A DNA stretch of 64,000 nucleotides from Pseudomonas entomophila (GTDB lineage: Bacteria > Pseudomonadota > Gammaproteobacteria > Pseudomonadales > Pseudomonadaceae): contig NZ_JARGCS010000043.1 in NCBI RefSeq assembly GCF_029193575.1, forward strand, positions 62,001 to 126,000. Reading direction: 5' to 3'. This document shows positions 8,575-16,393 of the stretch, one piece after another. The translations under genes and the position numbers were made by a program. The stretch's first letter is position 1; every line of letters begins with the position of its first letter. The notes beneath the pieces were generated by a model. It made no database searches. It worked only from the letters and a program-made list of their open reading frames with translations, and was not told the origin of the DNA.

Positions 8575-9288
8575 TCAGGCGAACAGGCGGTGGGTGTTGA
8601 CGAAGCCGCGCACGTTTTCCGGGCGCGAGGTACGGCAGTGTTCGGCGACGCTGTCGTCGGCCTGGCGGAAGGTCAGACGCAGCGGCTTGGGCGCGTAGGT
8701 CGGCGCCGGGTCCATCGGGTGTTGCAGTGCGGTGATGACGAACAGCGTGTCCATCGGCGCGTACAGCTCGATGCAGTCGCCCGCGCGGGCGTTGCCGGGG
8801 GCGAAATGCAGCCCGCCGTCGGCGTCGACGTCGACCCGGCTGAACAGGTTGAGGACCATGCTCAGGTCGGCCAGACCCAGCCCCCACTTGCCCATTTCCA
8901 CCAACAGGTTGTCGGTGCCGTTGCGGAAGAACCCATTGCGCAGTTCCTGGTAGCGGCCCTGGCCGTACTTCTCCCGCACCTCCCCGGCGTTGAGCACGCC
9001 GCCGATGCTGTCGCTCCAGCCACAGCTGTCGTGGGTGATGGCCGCCAGCACCCGGCCCATGTCCGAGTACAGGCAATGGCCGGCAGTGAGTTTGGCGGTG
9101 TGTTGGCACTTGAGGGTGTCGGGCAGGTTGAGCCGCTCGCTCTTTTCATGGGCGTTGAACAGCATCAGGCTGAGGTTCGAGCCGTCTTCCAGGGCCGTGA
9201 AGCGCACCAACTGGCCACGTTTGAGGACGAACGACAGGTGGCCGCCTCCAGGCAGGTGTTCATCGGCGAACGTCGAGGTATCGGTCAT
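8575..9288 (-). CDS. Carboxyguanidine deiminase partner subunit, DUF1989 (urea carboxylase-associated protein 1 type)
   Basis: 237 residues, a DUF1989 paralogue of the next gene. Where its partner has Leu-Gly-Gly-Ala-Cys, this one reads Ile-Gly-Gly-Val-Leu, and the partner's Ser-Asn-Cys-Pro is replaced by a Leu-Gln-His-Pro segment. The presumed metal cysteines are therefore absent, which suggests a structural or regulatory half of a heteromeric enzyme. It starts three bases after the ABC ATPase stop, consistent with coupled expression of import and breakdown. Confidence 0.9.
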   Translation of the reverse strand: MTDTSTFADEHLPGGGHLSFVLKRGQLVRFTALEDGSNLSLMLFNAHEKSERLNLPDTLKCQHTAKLTAGHCLYSDMGRVLAAITHDSCGWSDSIGGVLNAGEVREKYGQGRYQELRNGFFRNGTDNLLVEMGKWGLGLADLSMVLNLFSRVDVDADGGLHFAPGNARAGDCIELYAPMDTLFVITALQHPMDPAPTYAPKPLRLTFRQADDSVAEHCRTSRPENVRGFVNTHRLFA

Positions 9289-9291
9289 GGG

Positions 9292-10056
9292 TCAAGTTCC
9301 GCTATGCAAAGGAAGAGAGGCCGGCGCCAGTTGGCGGCGGGCGTTGAGCGGCAGGTCGTAGGTGACCCGCGAGCCGTAGGCCTGTGGGGCATGGGGGTCG
9401 AGGCGGGTCTTGTCGAATACCAGCAAGCGCGTGCCCAGGCTGAAGCCTTCACTCAGATCGTGGGTCACCATGAACACGGTCAGGCGGGTCTGTTGCCACA
9501 GCTCGATCAACAAGGCGTGCATGTCCTTGCGAATACCGGGGTCCAGCGCGCCGAACGGTTCATCGAGCAGCAGTACCTTGGGCTGCATGACCAGCGCCTG
9601 GGCAATCGCCAGGCGCTGTTGCATGCCGCCAGAGAGCTGTGCCGGGTAGTGTTTCAGGGCGTGACCCAGGCCCACCTTGGCCAGCAACTCGGCGGCCTGC
9701 TCGCGTGCCTCGCGCTTATGCCGGCCGAGCAGCCGCCCAAGCAGCGGCGCCCGAGGCAGCTCGAGGCCAAGGGCGACGTTGTCCAGCACACTCAGGTGCG
9801 GGAACACCGAGTAACGCTGGAACACCACGCCACGGCTGGGGTCGGGCTCGGCGACCAGGGGTTGGCCATTAAGCAGGATCTGCCCGCGGCTCGGTCGCTC
9901 CTGGCCCAGCAACAGGCGCAGGAAGGTCGACTTGCCGCACCCGGAGGTGCCCACCAGGGTGCAGAACTCGCCCTCGGCGATGGTGAGGTTCAAGCCTTCG
10001 AGCACCATCTGCTCGCCGTACTGCTGCCAGACGTTGCGCACTTCGATGAAGCTCAT
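9292..10056 (-). CDS. ABC transporter ATP-binding protein, guanidine importer
   Basis: 254 residues. Walker A is Gly-Thr-Ser-Gly-Cys-Gly-Lys-Ser near residue 40, the signature is Leu-Ser-Gly-Gly-Met-Gln-Gln-Arg near 148, and Walker B ends in Leu-Leu-Asp-Glu-Pro. It belongs to the nitrate/taurine/sulfonate group of importers. The ATG at 10056 overlaps the permease stop by 4 bases. It powers the inner-membrane importer encoded by this operon; guanidine as cargo is inferred from the riboswitches and following enzymes. Confidence 0.92.
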   Translation of the reverse strand: MSFIEVRNVWQQYGEQMVLEGLNLTIAEGEFCTLVGTSGCGKSTFLRLLLGQERPSRGQILLNGQPLVAEPDPSRGVVFQRYSVFPHLSVLDNVALGLELPRAPLLGRLLGRHKREAREQAAELLAKVGLGHALKHYPAQLSGGMQQRLAIAQALVMQPKVLLLDEPFGALDPGIRKDMHALLIELWQQTRLTVFMVTHDLSEGFSLGTRLLVFDKTRLDPHAPQAYGSRVTYDLPLNARRQLAPASLPLHSGT

Positions 10057-10868
10057 GGGCGCGCCCCCTCGTACCAGGGGAAGGCACGCCGGGTCAGGGC
10101 CTTCAGCGACCAGTCGGTGAGCCAGGCCAACAGGGTGATCCACACCACGTAGGGCAGGATGACGTCCATCGCCAGGTAGCGGCGCACCAGGAAGATCCGG
10201 TAGCCCAGCCCGTCCTCCGCGGCAATGGCTTCGGCGGCGATCAGGAACAGCCACGCCGAGCCCAGCACCAGGCGCAGCGAGATCAGCAGTCGGGGCGCCA
10301 GTTGCGGCAGTACCACACGCAGGATGTAGGTCCAGGTCGAGGCGCCCAGGGTCAGGGCCTTGATCCGCAGCTCGGCGGGAATCTCCCGGGCGCGTTGCTC
10401 CAGGTCGCGCGCCAGGATCGGCGTGATGCCGATGACGATCAGCATCACTTTCGACAGCTCGCCCAGGCCGAAGACAATGAACAGGATCGGCAGGATCGCC
10501 AGCGGCGGCACCATCGAAAGCACCACCATCAGCGGTGACAGCGAGGCGCCGAACAGTGGCAGCGCGCCGAGCGCGATGCCCAGGCACAAGCCGGCCACGG
10601 CGCTGATGGCCAGCCCCGCGCCCAGCCGCTCGAGGCTGGCGGCGGTGTCCTGCCACAGCAGGTAGGCGCCACTGCGCTTGTCTTCGGTGAAAGCCAGCTG
10701 CTTGACCGCTTCGCCCATCTGTGCGGCGCTGGGCAGCAGCTTGTCGCGCGGGTTGTCGGCCAGGCGCTGGGCCGAGCCGAGCAGGTAGGCGCACAGCAGC
10801 AGCGCGAACGGCAGGATCACCAGCAGCAGCCGGGTGGAGCGGTCGGGGTGTCGGTTCAGAAGACGCAT
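10053..10868 (-). CDS. ABC transporter permease, guanidine importer
   Basis: 271 residues with about six membrane segments and the binding-protein-dependent permease EAA-type loop (Ile-Lys-Ala-Leu-Thr-Leu-Gly-Ala region, near residue 160), the contact for the ATPase. It belongs to the TauC/SsuC-like group. The ATG at 10868 was chosen because GAGGG lies 7 bases upstream; a GTG at 10886 that overlaps the preceding stop is an alternative. Confidence 0.9.
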   Translation of the reverse strand: MRLLNRHPDRSTRLLLVILPFALLLCAYLLGSAQRLADNPRDKLLPSAAQMGEAVKQLAFTEDKRSGAYLLWQDTAASLERLGAGLAISAVAGLCLGIALGALPLFGASLSPLMVVLSMVPPLAILPILFIVFGLGELSKVMLIVIGITPILARDLEQRAREIPAELRIKALTLGASTWTYILRVVLPQLAPRLLISLRLVLGSAWLFLIAAEAIAAEDGLGYRIFLVRRYLAMDVILPYVVWITLLAWLTDWSLKALTRRAFPWYEGARP

Positions 10869-10882
10869 GGTCGAGCCCTCTG

Positions 10883-11947
10883 TCACAACCTGCCGTCGAC
10901 GGCCATCTGCACGTAGGCGGGGTCGAAGCGCAACTTCACGTTGGTTTGGTCACCGACCCCGGCCCCCTTGGCGAAACGCATGCCCACCGCGCCGCTGTCT
11001 TGCGCACCGGCACCGAGCAGGCCGTGGTCGAAGGAGAACTTGGCGACCTTCTCCATGGTTCTGGGCAGCGCCTCGCCGTTGACGAACGCCAGCGTGGCCT
11101 GTGGGGTGGCGAACAGGTAGGTGGTCGACAGCTGCGCCTTGAAGCCTTCCAGGTCGGTGCCCGAGGCCTTGGCCATGTGCGCCAGTGCGGCGTCGGTGGC
11201 GGGCGACTGCTCGGCCATCAGCGCCATCACCTCGTACCAGGCGCCAGTCAGCGCCTTGCCCAGGGCCGGGTTATCGTTCAGGGTCTGGGTGTTCACCACC
11301 ATCAGGTCGAGGATTTCCCCAGGGATGTCGCTGGAGTCGAACACCTGGGTCACCCCAGGCCGCGCGTTGACCTCGCCGAGCATCGGGTTCCAGGTGGTCA
11401 CCGCCTGCACCTGCTCGGTGTTGAAGGCCGCGGCGATATCGGCATCCGAGGTGTTGACCACCTTCAGGTCGCGCTCCTTGAGGCCGACGCTGTCCAGGGC
11501 CCGGGCCAGCAGGTAGTGCGACACGGACAGCTCGACCAGGTTGACGTCCATGCCCTTGAGGTCGGCGACGGTCTTGCCGACGCCCTTGATGACGACGCCA
11601 TCGTTACCGTTGGAGAAGTCGCCGACGATCAGCGCAGTGCTGTCCACGCCACCGGCGGCGGGAATGGTCAGGGCATCCATGTTGGTCATGGTGCAGGCAT
11701 CGAACTGGCCCGCAGTGTATTGGTTGATCGACTCGACGTAGTCGTTGACCTGGGTGAGCTTGATGCGGATGCCGTACTTGTCGGCCCATTTGTCGACGAC
11801 GCCCTGGGCAGCAGCGTATTCCCATGGCATCCAGCCAGCGTAGAGGGTCCAGCAGACCGTGAAATCCTGCTTGACGGCGGCCTTGGAGCAGAGACTGGTC
11901 AACAGCACGAGGCCGGTCAGCACAGCGGTCAGGAGGGGCTTTGGCAT
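10883..11947 (-). CDS. ABC transporter substrate-binding protein, guanidine importer
   Basis: 354 residues with a type I signal peptide (Lys-Pro then a Leu/Val-rich core, likely cleavage near residue 23). The mature part resembles NrtA/TauA-type periplasmic binding proteins, in the variant often found with urea/guanidine carboxylase operons. The ATG at 11947 has TGGAG 7 bases upstream. The spacer between that site and the ATG is complementary to the end of the guanidine-I riboswitch upstream, so translation is probably ligand-controlled. First gene of the operon. Confidence 0.92.
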   Translation of the reverse strand: MPKPLLTAVLTGLVLLTSLCSKAAVKQDFTVCWTLYAGWMPWEYAAAQGVVDKWADKYGIRIKLTQVNDYVESINQYTAGQFDACTMTNMDALTIPAAGGVDSTALIVGDFSNGNDGVVIKGVGKTVADLKGMDVNLVELSVSHYLLARALDSVGLKERDLKVVNTSDADIAAAFNTEQVQAVTTWNPMLGEVNARPGVTQVFDSSDIPGEILDLMVVNTQTLNDNPALGKALTGAWYEVMALMAEQSPATDAALAHMAKASGTDLEGFKAQLSTTYLFATPQATLAFVNGEALPRTMEKVAKFSFDHGLLGAGAQDSGAVGMRFAKGAGVGDQTNVKLRFDPAYVQMAVDGRL

Positions 11948-12013
11948 GGGGAGACTCCAGTGGCGGTAAACGGAAAAGGAGCAGCGCGATACCCATTGCG
12001 GTGGGTCGTCTCT

Positions 12014-12104
12014 GTCTCCCGGGCTTTTATCCCGCCGTGTAACCTCGCCTGGAGGTCGTTGGCTCTCGGTCCAGGCACCTGCCGAAGCAGGTCGGAACCC
12101 TAGC
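12014..12104 (-). ncRNA. Guanidine-I riboswitch (ykkC class)
   Basis: The minus strand shows the conserved blocks of the ykkC RNA in order: CTAGGGTTCCG at 12103-12093, a GACCTGC-TTCG-GCAGGT hairpin, CCTGGACCGAGAG at about 12074-12062, and ACACGGCGGGATAAAAGCCC followed by GGGAGAC, ending at 12014. This class binds guanidinium and normally turns on export or guanidine-degradation genes. The downstream gene starts 66 bases later. No terminator with a T-run follows, so control is probably on translation. Confidence 0.95.
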
Positions 12105-12481
12105 CAACCATTTGCAAGTTTTGGTGCAATAGCTCGCGCTACTCCCGCACATTCAAGCTTATGCCAGAGGCGTGCCAGAAGCCCGGGCGATACCTCCCGC
12201 GCCCGTTGCAGAGGGCCTGCAGCGGGGTGCAACGGCCCTCCTCGCACAACTGGCACCGCCTGCCTGCTCATTCCTGGAGCGCTGCGCACCGTCGCGGGGC
12301 ACTGCACGCCCTTCATGGCAAAAGGTGACACGGTCAGTGGCAAGGGGCGGCCATTCATCGTTCATGTCGAAACGCTTTTTGCAAAATCCATTTGAATCAA
12401 TGGGTTGAAAATAGCTGGCACACTTATTGGTTAATAGCTTCACGACGATTGTTGAACAATCACAACAAGTGGAGCGTCCCC
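12105..12481. promoter_or_regulatory. Divergent control region between guanidine operon and amino-acid importer operon
   Basis: 377 bases without a gene. On the plus strand TGGCAC (12416-12421), five bases, then TTGG (12427-12430) resembles a sigma-54 promoter with one mismatch in the -12 element. Downstream, at 12447-12461, is a perfect palindrome GATTGTTGAACAATC whose core TTGTTGAACAA fits the TNGTNNNACNA pattern of FadR-type GntR operators; the operon it precedes encodes such a regulator. No clear promoter for the guanidine operon was found. Confidence 0.6.
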
Positions 12482-13312
12482 ATGTCCCGTGCAACCGTTC
12501 TGACCCTCGCCCTGTCCCTGTGCGCCACTGCGCACGCCACCGACGGTACCTTGCAACCCGACCGCCTGAGCATCGGCTCGGACCTCACCTACCCGCCCTA
12601 CACCTACCTCGACCAAGGCAAGCCCGCCGGTTTCGACCCCGAGTTCATGACCGTGCTTGGCCAGCACCTGAAGCTCGAGGCGCAGTTCCAGGACACCCGT
12701 TTCGCCAACCTGGTCATGGGGGTCAACGCCCGCCGTTTCGATGTGGTCGCCTCGGCGTTGTACGTCACCCCCGAGCGCGCCGCCCAGGTCGACTTCGTGC
12801 CCTATCTCAAGAGCGGCGCCTCGCTGCTGGTGCGCGCCGACGACAGCTTCCGCCCACGGCGCCCGGAAGACCTGTGCGGCAAGCGGGTCGGCTCGATCAA
12901 GGGCGGCTCGTGGATTCCCAAGCTGGTGGCCCTGTCGAAAAGTCACTGCGAGGCCAACGGCCAGGCGTCGATCGACTCGCGCGAGTTCCCCACCTCGCCG
13001 GAAGCCGCCCAAGCCCTGCTGGCCAAAGCCGTCGACGTGCAGTTCGAAGACGCCGCGGTGGCGGCGATCACCGCCGACAAGCTCAAGGGCCGGTTGCTGA
13101 TCAGTTCCAACGAACTGATCTACCCGGTGGTGATCGGCCTGGCCGTGCGCAAAGGTAACGAGGCGCTGCTCGGTCAACTGCAACAGGGCTTCGCGGCCAT
13201 GAAGGCCAGTGGCGAATACCAGGCCCTGCTCAGCCGCTACAACCTCGGCGAGCCAAGCGCCGCTGAAGTCGCCGTGGCCCTGGGCCGCACCCCTCAAGCG
13301 GCTGCGCAGTAA
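12482..13312 (+). CDS. Amino-acid-type ABC transporter substrate-binding protein
   Basis: 276 residues with a signal peptide (cleavage after Ala-His-Ala near residue 19). The mature protein has the family-3 periplasmic binding fold: Gly-Ser-Asp-Leu-Thr-Tyr-Pro-Pro near the start, then Gly-Phe-Asp-Pro-Glu-Phe, as in binding proteins for polar amino acids and opines. The ATG at 12482 has GTGGAG about 8 bases upstream. First gene of a four-gene operon with a fused permease/ATPase, a GntR regulator and a DUF1989 protein. The ligand is unknown; a guanidino or ureido compound is a guess from the DUF1989 neighbour. Confidence 0.88.
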   Translation: MSRATVLTLALSLCATAHATDGTLQPDRLSIGSDLTYPPYTYLDQGKPAGFDPEFMTVLGQHLKLEAQFQDTRFANLVMGVNARRFDVVASALYVTPERAAQVDFVPYLKSGASLLVRADDSFRPRRPEDLCGKRVGSIKGGSWIPKLVALSKSHCEANGQASIDSREFPTSPEAAQALLAKAVDVQFEDAAVAAITADKLKGRLLISSNELIYPVVIGLAVRKGNEALLGQLQQGFAAMKASGEYQALLSRYNLGEPSAAEVAVALGRTPQAAAQ

Positions 13313-13327
13313 GCGGGAGCGCCGAGC

Positions 13328-14827
13328 ATGCAATTCGATTGGCACTATGCCGTGGGCCTGCTGGCCAACGGCGATTTCTGGAAGGCGGTCGGCACCGTGG
13401 TGCAACTGAGCGTCGAGACCTGGCTGCTGGGCATCGTCTTCGGCTTCGTGCTGGCCCTGGCGCGGCAGTCGACACACGGCGCGGTGAACCGCGCCGCGGC
13501 CTTGTACATCTGGTTCTTCCGCAGCCTGCCGCTGCTGGTGCTGCTGATCTTCGTCTACAACCTGCCGCAGGTGTTCCCCGGCACCAGCGCGCTGCTCTCC
13601 AACCCCTATGCCGCCGGGTTGATCGCCCTGGTGCTGAGCGAGTCGGCGTACATCGCCGAGATCCACCGGGGCGGCTTGCTGGCGGTGGCCAAGGGGCAAC
13701 TGGAGGCCGGCAAGGCGCTGGGCATCCGCTACAGCGGGGTGCAGCGGCTGATCGTCATTCCACAGGCACTGCGGGTGGCGCTGCCGACCCTGGCCAACGA
13801 GTACATCACCATCGTCAAGCTGACTTCGCTGGTGTCGGTGATCTCGCTGTCGGAGATCTTGCTGGTGGGCCAGCAGCTGTACACGCAGAACTTCCTGGTC
13901 ATGGAAACGATGCTCGCGGTGGCGTTCTACTACGTGCTCATCGTCACCCTGTTCAGCTACCTGCTCAGGCGCCTGGAGCAGCACCTGGACGTCACCCGCC
14001 GCCCCGCGAAGACGGTGGCCGACAGCCGCGCCACGCAACCGCAGCGCGAAGCGGTGCCGCGCAACGGCCCGTTCGCCCTGCGCGTGCAAGGCGCACGCAA
14101 GCACTACGGGCAACTGGAGGTGCTCAAGGGTATCGACCTGGACATCCGCTTCGGCGAAGTGGTGTCGATCATCGGCCCCTCGGGCTCGGGCAAGACTACG
14201 CTGATACGCACCCTTAATGGCCTGGAAGGCCTCGACCGGGGCCAGGTGGAACTGTGCGGGGCGCCGTTCCTGCGCGGCAGCCAGGAAAACGGTGGCAGCC
14301 TGGGAGCGCGCCTGCACATGGACGGTATCGTCCAGGTCGGCATGGTGTTCCAGGGTTTCAACCTGTTCCCACACAAGACCGTGCTGGAAAACGTGGTGCT
14401 TGCACCCCGCCACCACGGCCATGGCAGCGATGCCGAACTCAAGGCCCTGGGCCTGTCGCTGCTGGCCAAGGTCGGCCTGCGCGAGCACGCCGGCAAGTAC
14501 CCGCACCAGCTTTCCGGCGGCCAGCAGCAGCGCGTGGCGATCGCCCGGGCACTGGCGATGCGGCCGCAGGTGATGCTGTTCGACGAACCCACCTCGGCGC
14601 TGGACCCGGAACTGGTCGACGACGTGCTTAAGGTGATCGAGGGCCTGGCCCGCGAGGGCATGACCATGGTGATCGTCACCCACGAGATGAAGTTCGCCTT
14701 CCAGGTCTCCGACCGCGTGGTGTTCATGGAGCGTGGCCAAGTCGTGCAGGCCGGCGCGCCACGCGAATTGCTGGACAACCGTAGCGAGCGGATGAGCCGC
14801 TTCCTCAAGGACGTGCAACTGGCATGA
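13328..14827 (+). CDS. Fused ABC permease and ATP-binding protein, polar amino acid type
   Basis: 499 residues joining two normally separate subunits. Residues 1-220 are an inner-membrane permease of the polar amino acid uptake type, with an EAA-like loop (Gln-Leu-Glu-Ala-Gly-Lys-Ala-Leu-Gly near 130). Residues about 240-499 are an ATPase with Walker A Gly-Pro-Ser-Gly-Ser-Gly-Lys-Thr, signature Leu-Ser-Gly-Gly-Gln-Gln-Gln-Arg and Walker B Leu-Phe-Asp-Glu-Pro. A polar, Arg-rich linker joins them. No separate permease gene is present, so the fusion probably pairs with itself. The last 4 bases overlap the regulator start. Confidence 0.92.
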   Translation: MQFDWHYAVGLLANGDFWKAVGTVVQLSVETWLLGIVFGFVLALARQSTHGAVNRAAALYIWFFRSLPLLVLLIFVYNLPQVFPGTSALLSNPYAAGLIALVLSESAYIAEIHRGGLLAVAKGQLEAGKALGIRYSGVQRLIVIPQALRVALPTLANEYITIVKLTSLVSVISLSEILLVGQQLYTQNFLVMETMLAVAFYYVLIVTLFSYLLRRLEQHLDVTRRPAKTVADSRATQPQREAVPRNGPFALRVQGARKHYGQLEVLKGIDLDIRFGEVVSIIGPSGSGKTTLIRTLNGLEGLDRGQVELCGAPFLRGSQENGGSLGARLHMDGIVQVGMVFQGFNLFPHKTVLENVVLAPRHHGHGSDAELKALGLSLLAKVGLREHAGKYPHQLSGGQQQRVAIARALAMRPQVMLFDEPTSALDPELVDDVLKVIEGLAREGMTMVIVTHEMKFAFQVSDRVVFMERGQVVQAGAPRELLDNRSERMSRFLKDVQLA

Positions 14828-15495
14828 GCACGAAAACCCCGGAAAAACCCGCCCTGTCGCTGGCGGACCAAGTGGCCTGCGAGCTGCGCGAGGACATCAT
14901 CGGTGGCCGCCTGGTGTCGGGCATGGCGCTGGTCGAGGCGGAGCTGATCGGCCGCTACAACGCCTCGCGCAATACCGTGCGCGAAGCCTTGCACCAGTTG
15001 CACCATGAGGGCCTGACCAGCTACGTGCGCAACAAGGGCGTGATGGTGCGGCGCCTGGGCGTGCCCGAGGTACGCGACCTGTTCCTGGTGCGGCGCACCC
15101 TGGAGGTGCAGGCGATTCTCGGCAGCAAGCCGCTGCGCGAGTACCAGTCCGACTGGATGCTCGACGCCATCGAGGCTGCCGAACTGGCCCGCGAGCGTGA
15201 GGATTGGCAGGCCTTTGGCACCCACAGCCTGCGCTTTCACCAGCACATCGTCGGCCTGCTGCGCAGCCCGCTGCTGGATGCCTTCTTCACCAACATCGCC
15301 GCGCAGATGCGCCTGGTGTTCGCCGTCGCGCCGGACGAAGAGAACTTCCAGCGCCCCTGGCTGGACCGTGACCGCGAAATCCACGACCTGCTCGCCGACG
15401 GCCTGCGGCACGACGCTGCCGAGGCCATGACCCGTTACCTGGATGACTCCGAGCATGCCCTGCTCGATCTGCTCAGCCACCCACCCCGATCCTGA
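14824..15495 (+). CDS. GntR-family transcriptional regulator, FCD (FadR) type
   Basis: 223 residues. The N-terminal winged helix carries Leu-Arg-Glu-Asp-Ile-Ile-Gly-Gly and Ser-Arg-Asn-Thr-Val-Arg-Glu-Ala, typical of GntR proteins. The C-terminal helical FCD domain has the His/Asp/Arg pattern used for metal and acid-ligand binding. The start overlaps the transporter stop (ATGA). It probably binds the palindrome at 12447-12461 upstream of its own operon and responds to the imported compound or a product of the DUF1989 enzyme. Confidence 0.9.
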   Translation: MSTKTPEKPALSLADQVACELREDIIGGRLVSGMALVEAELIGRYNASRNTVREALHQLHHEGLTSYVRNKGVMVRRLGVPEVRDLFLVRRTLEVQAILGSKPLREYQSDWMLDAIEAAELAREREDWQAFGTHSLRFHQHIVGLLRSPLLDAFFTNIAAQMRLVFAVAPDEENFQRPWLDRDREIHDLLADGLRHDAAEAMTRYLDDSEHALLDLLSHPPRS

Positions 15496-15511
15496 AACCG
15501 GAGATTCCACC

Positions 15512-16360
15512 ATGTACAAGGACTACCCCGCCGCCTACCAGGTCAGCAAAGGCGCTGCCCTGCAGGTCGACAAACCCTTCTATGCGCGTATCCGCGAGCG
15601 CCAGGACGCCCGCACCCTGGTCGAGACCTTCGAGGTGCCGATCCGCACGGGCCGTGCCTGGAAGGTGCCGGCCGGCCACGTGTTTCGGGTCACCGCCCCG
15701 GTCGGCCCGCAGGTCGGCGACTTCAACATCTGGAACGCCAACGACCCGCGCGAGCGCCTGTGGGCCGCGCGCACCCGCCAGTTGCAGGGCGCGCACGTGA
15801 CCACCTACGACCGGCTGTGGTCGAACCTGCCGTTCCTGCGCCCGCTGGTGACCATCACCGACGACAGCCTCGCCGACTACGGCATCGACGAACACGGCGG
15901 GCGCTTGCACGACCTGCTCGGCACCCGCTGCGACCCCTACGTCAACAAGATGCTCACCGGCGAGGACTTCCACCACCACTGCCACTCCAACCTCACCCGC
16001 GCGGTGCTGCCCCACGGCCTGACCGAGTTCGACGTGCACGATGTGCTGAACATCTTCCAGTGCACCGGCCTGAACCACGACGACATGTATTTCATGAAGG
16101 CCTGCCCGGCCAAGGCCGGCGACTACCTGGAATTCTTCGCCGAGATCGACGTGCTGTGCGCGCTATCCACCTGCCCGGGGGGCGACCTGTCGCTGCCGAT
16201 GTGGGGCCCCGATGCCCAGGACCCGCTGTCGGTCTGCCGGCCGTTGGGGGTGGAGGTCTACCGTCTGGACGACAGCCTGCTCGAAGGCTGGCAACAACCG
16301 CAGCGCGCCAGCTACAACGGCCTGCACGGCCTGGCGATCGGCAAGGCCGACTGGGAGTGA
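15512..16360 (+). CDS. Third DUF1989 protein, carboxyguanidine-deiminase-like, substrate unknown
   Basis: 282 residues, longer than the two DUF1989 proteins of the guanidine operon. It keeps both cysteines of the presumed metal site: Cys140 in Leu-Gly-Thr-Arg-Cys and Cys221 in Ser-Thr-Cys-Pro, plus a His-rich stretch at 154-158. It looks catalytically competent and, unlike the guanidine pair, has no partner subunit nearby. The ATG at 15512 has CCGGAG about 10 bases upstream. Its operon supplies an importer and a GntR regulator, suggesting breakdown of an imported nitrogen compound. Confidence 0.82.
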   Translation: MYKDYPAAYQVSKGAALQVDKPFYARIRERQDARTLVETFEVPIRTGRAWKVPAGHVFRVTAPVGPQVGDFNIWNANDPRERLWAARTRQLQGAHVTTYDRLWSNLPFLRPLVTITDDSLADYGIDEHGGRLHDLLGTRCDPYVNKMLTGEDFHHHCHSNLTRAVLPHGLTEFDVHDVLNIFQCTGLNHDDMYFMKACPAKAGDYLEFFAEIDVLCALSTCPGGDLSLPMWGPDAQDPLSVCRPLGVEVYRLDDSLLEGWQQPQRASYNGLHGLAIGKADWE

Positions 16361-16393
16361 AGGTGCGGCGGGCAGCACGCTGCCCGCTTCGCT

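Noticed and set aside
12125-12150. Sigma-54-like promoter (TTGCAC...TTGCA) before the guanidine-I riboswitch on the minus strand
   Set aside because: The spacing is one base too long and one of the two conserved -24 guanines is missing.
12440-14818. 792-residue open frame on the minus strand
   Set aside because: It is antisense to the binding protein and fused transporter genes, whose domains are unmistakable. Its composition (His, Gln, Ala, Arg, Gly) is that of the mirror frame of GC-rich codons.
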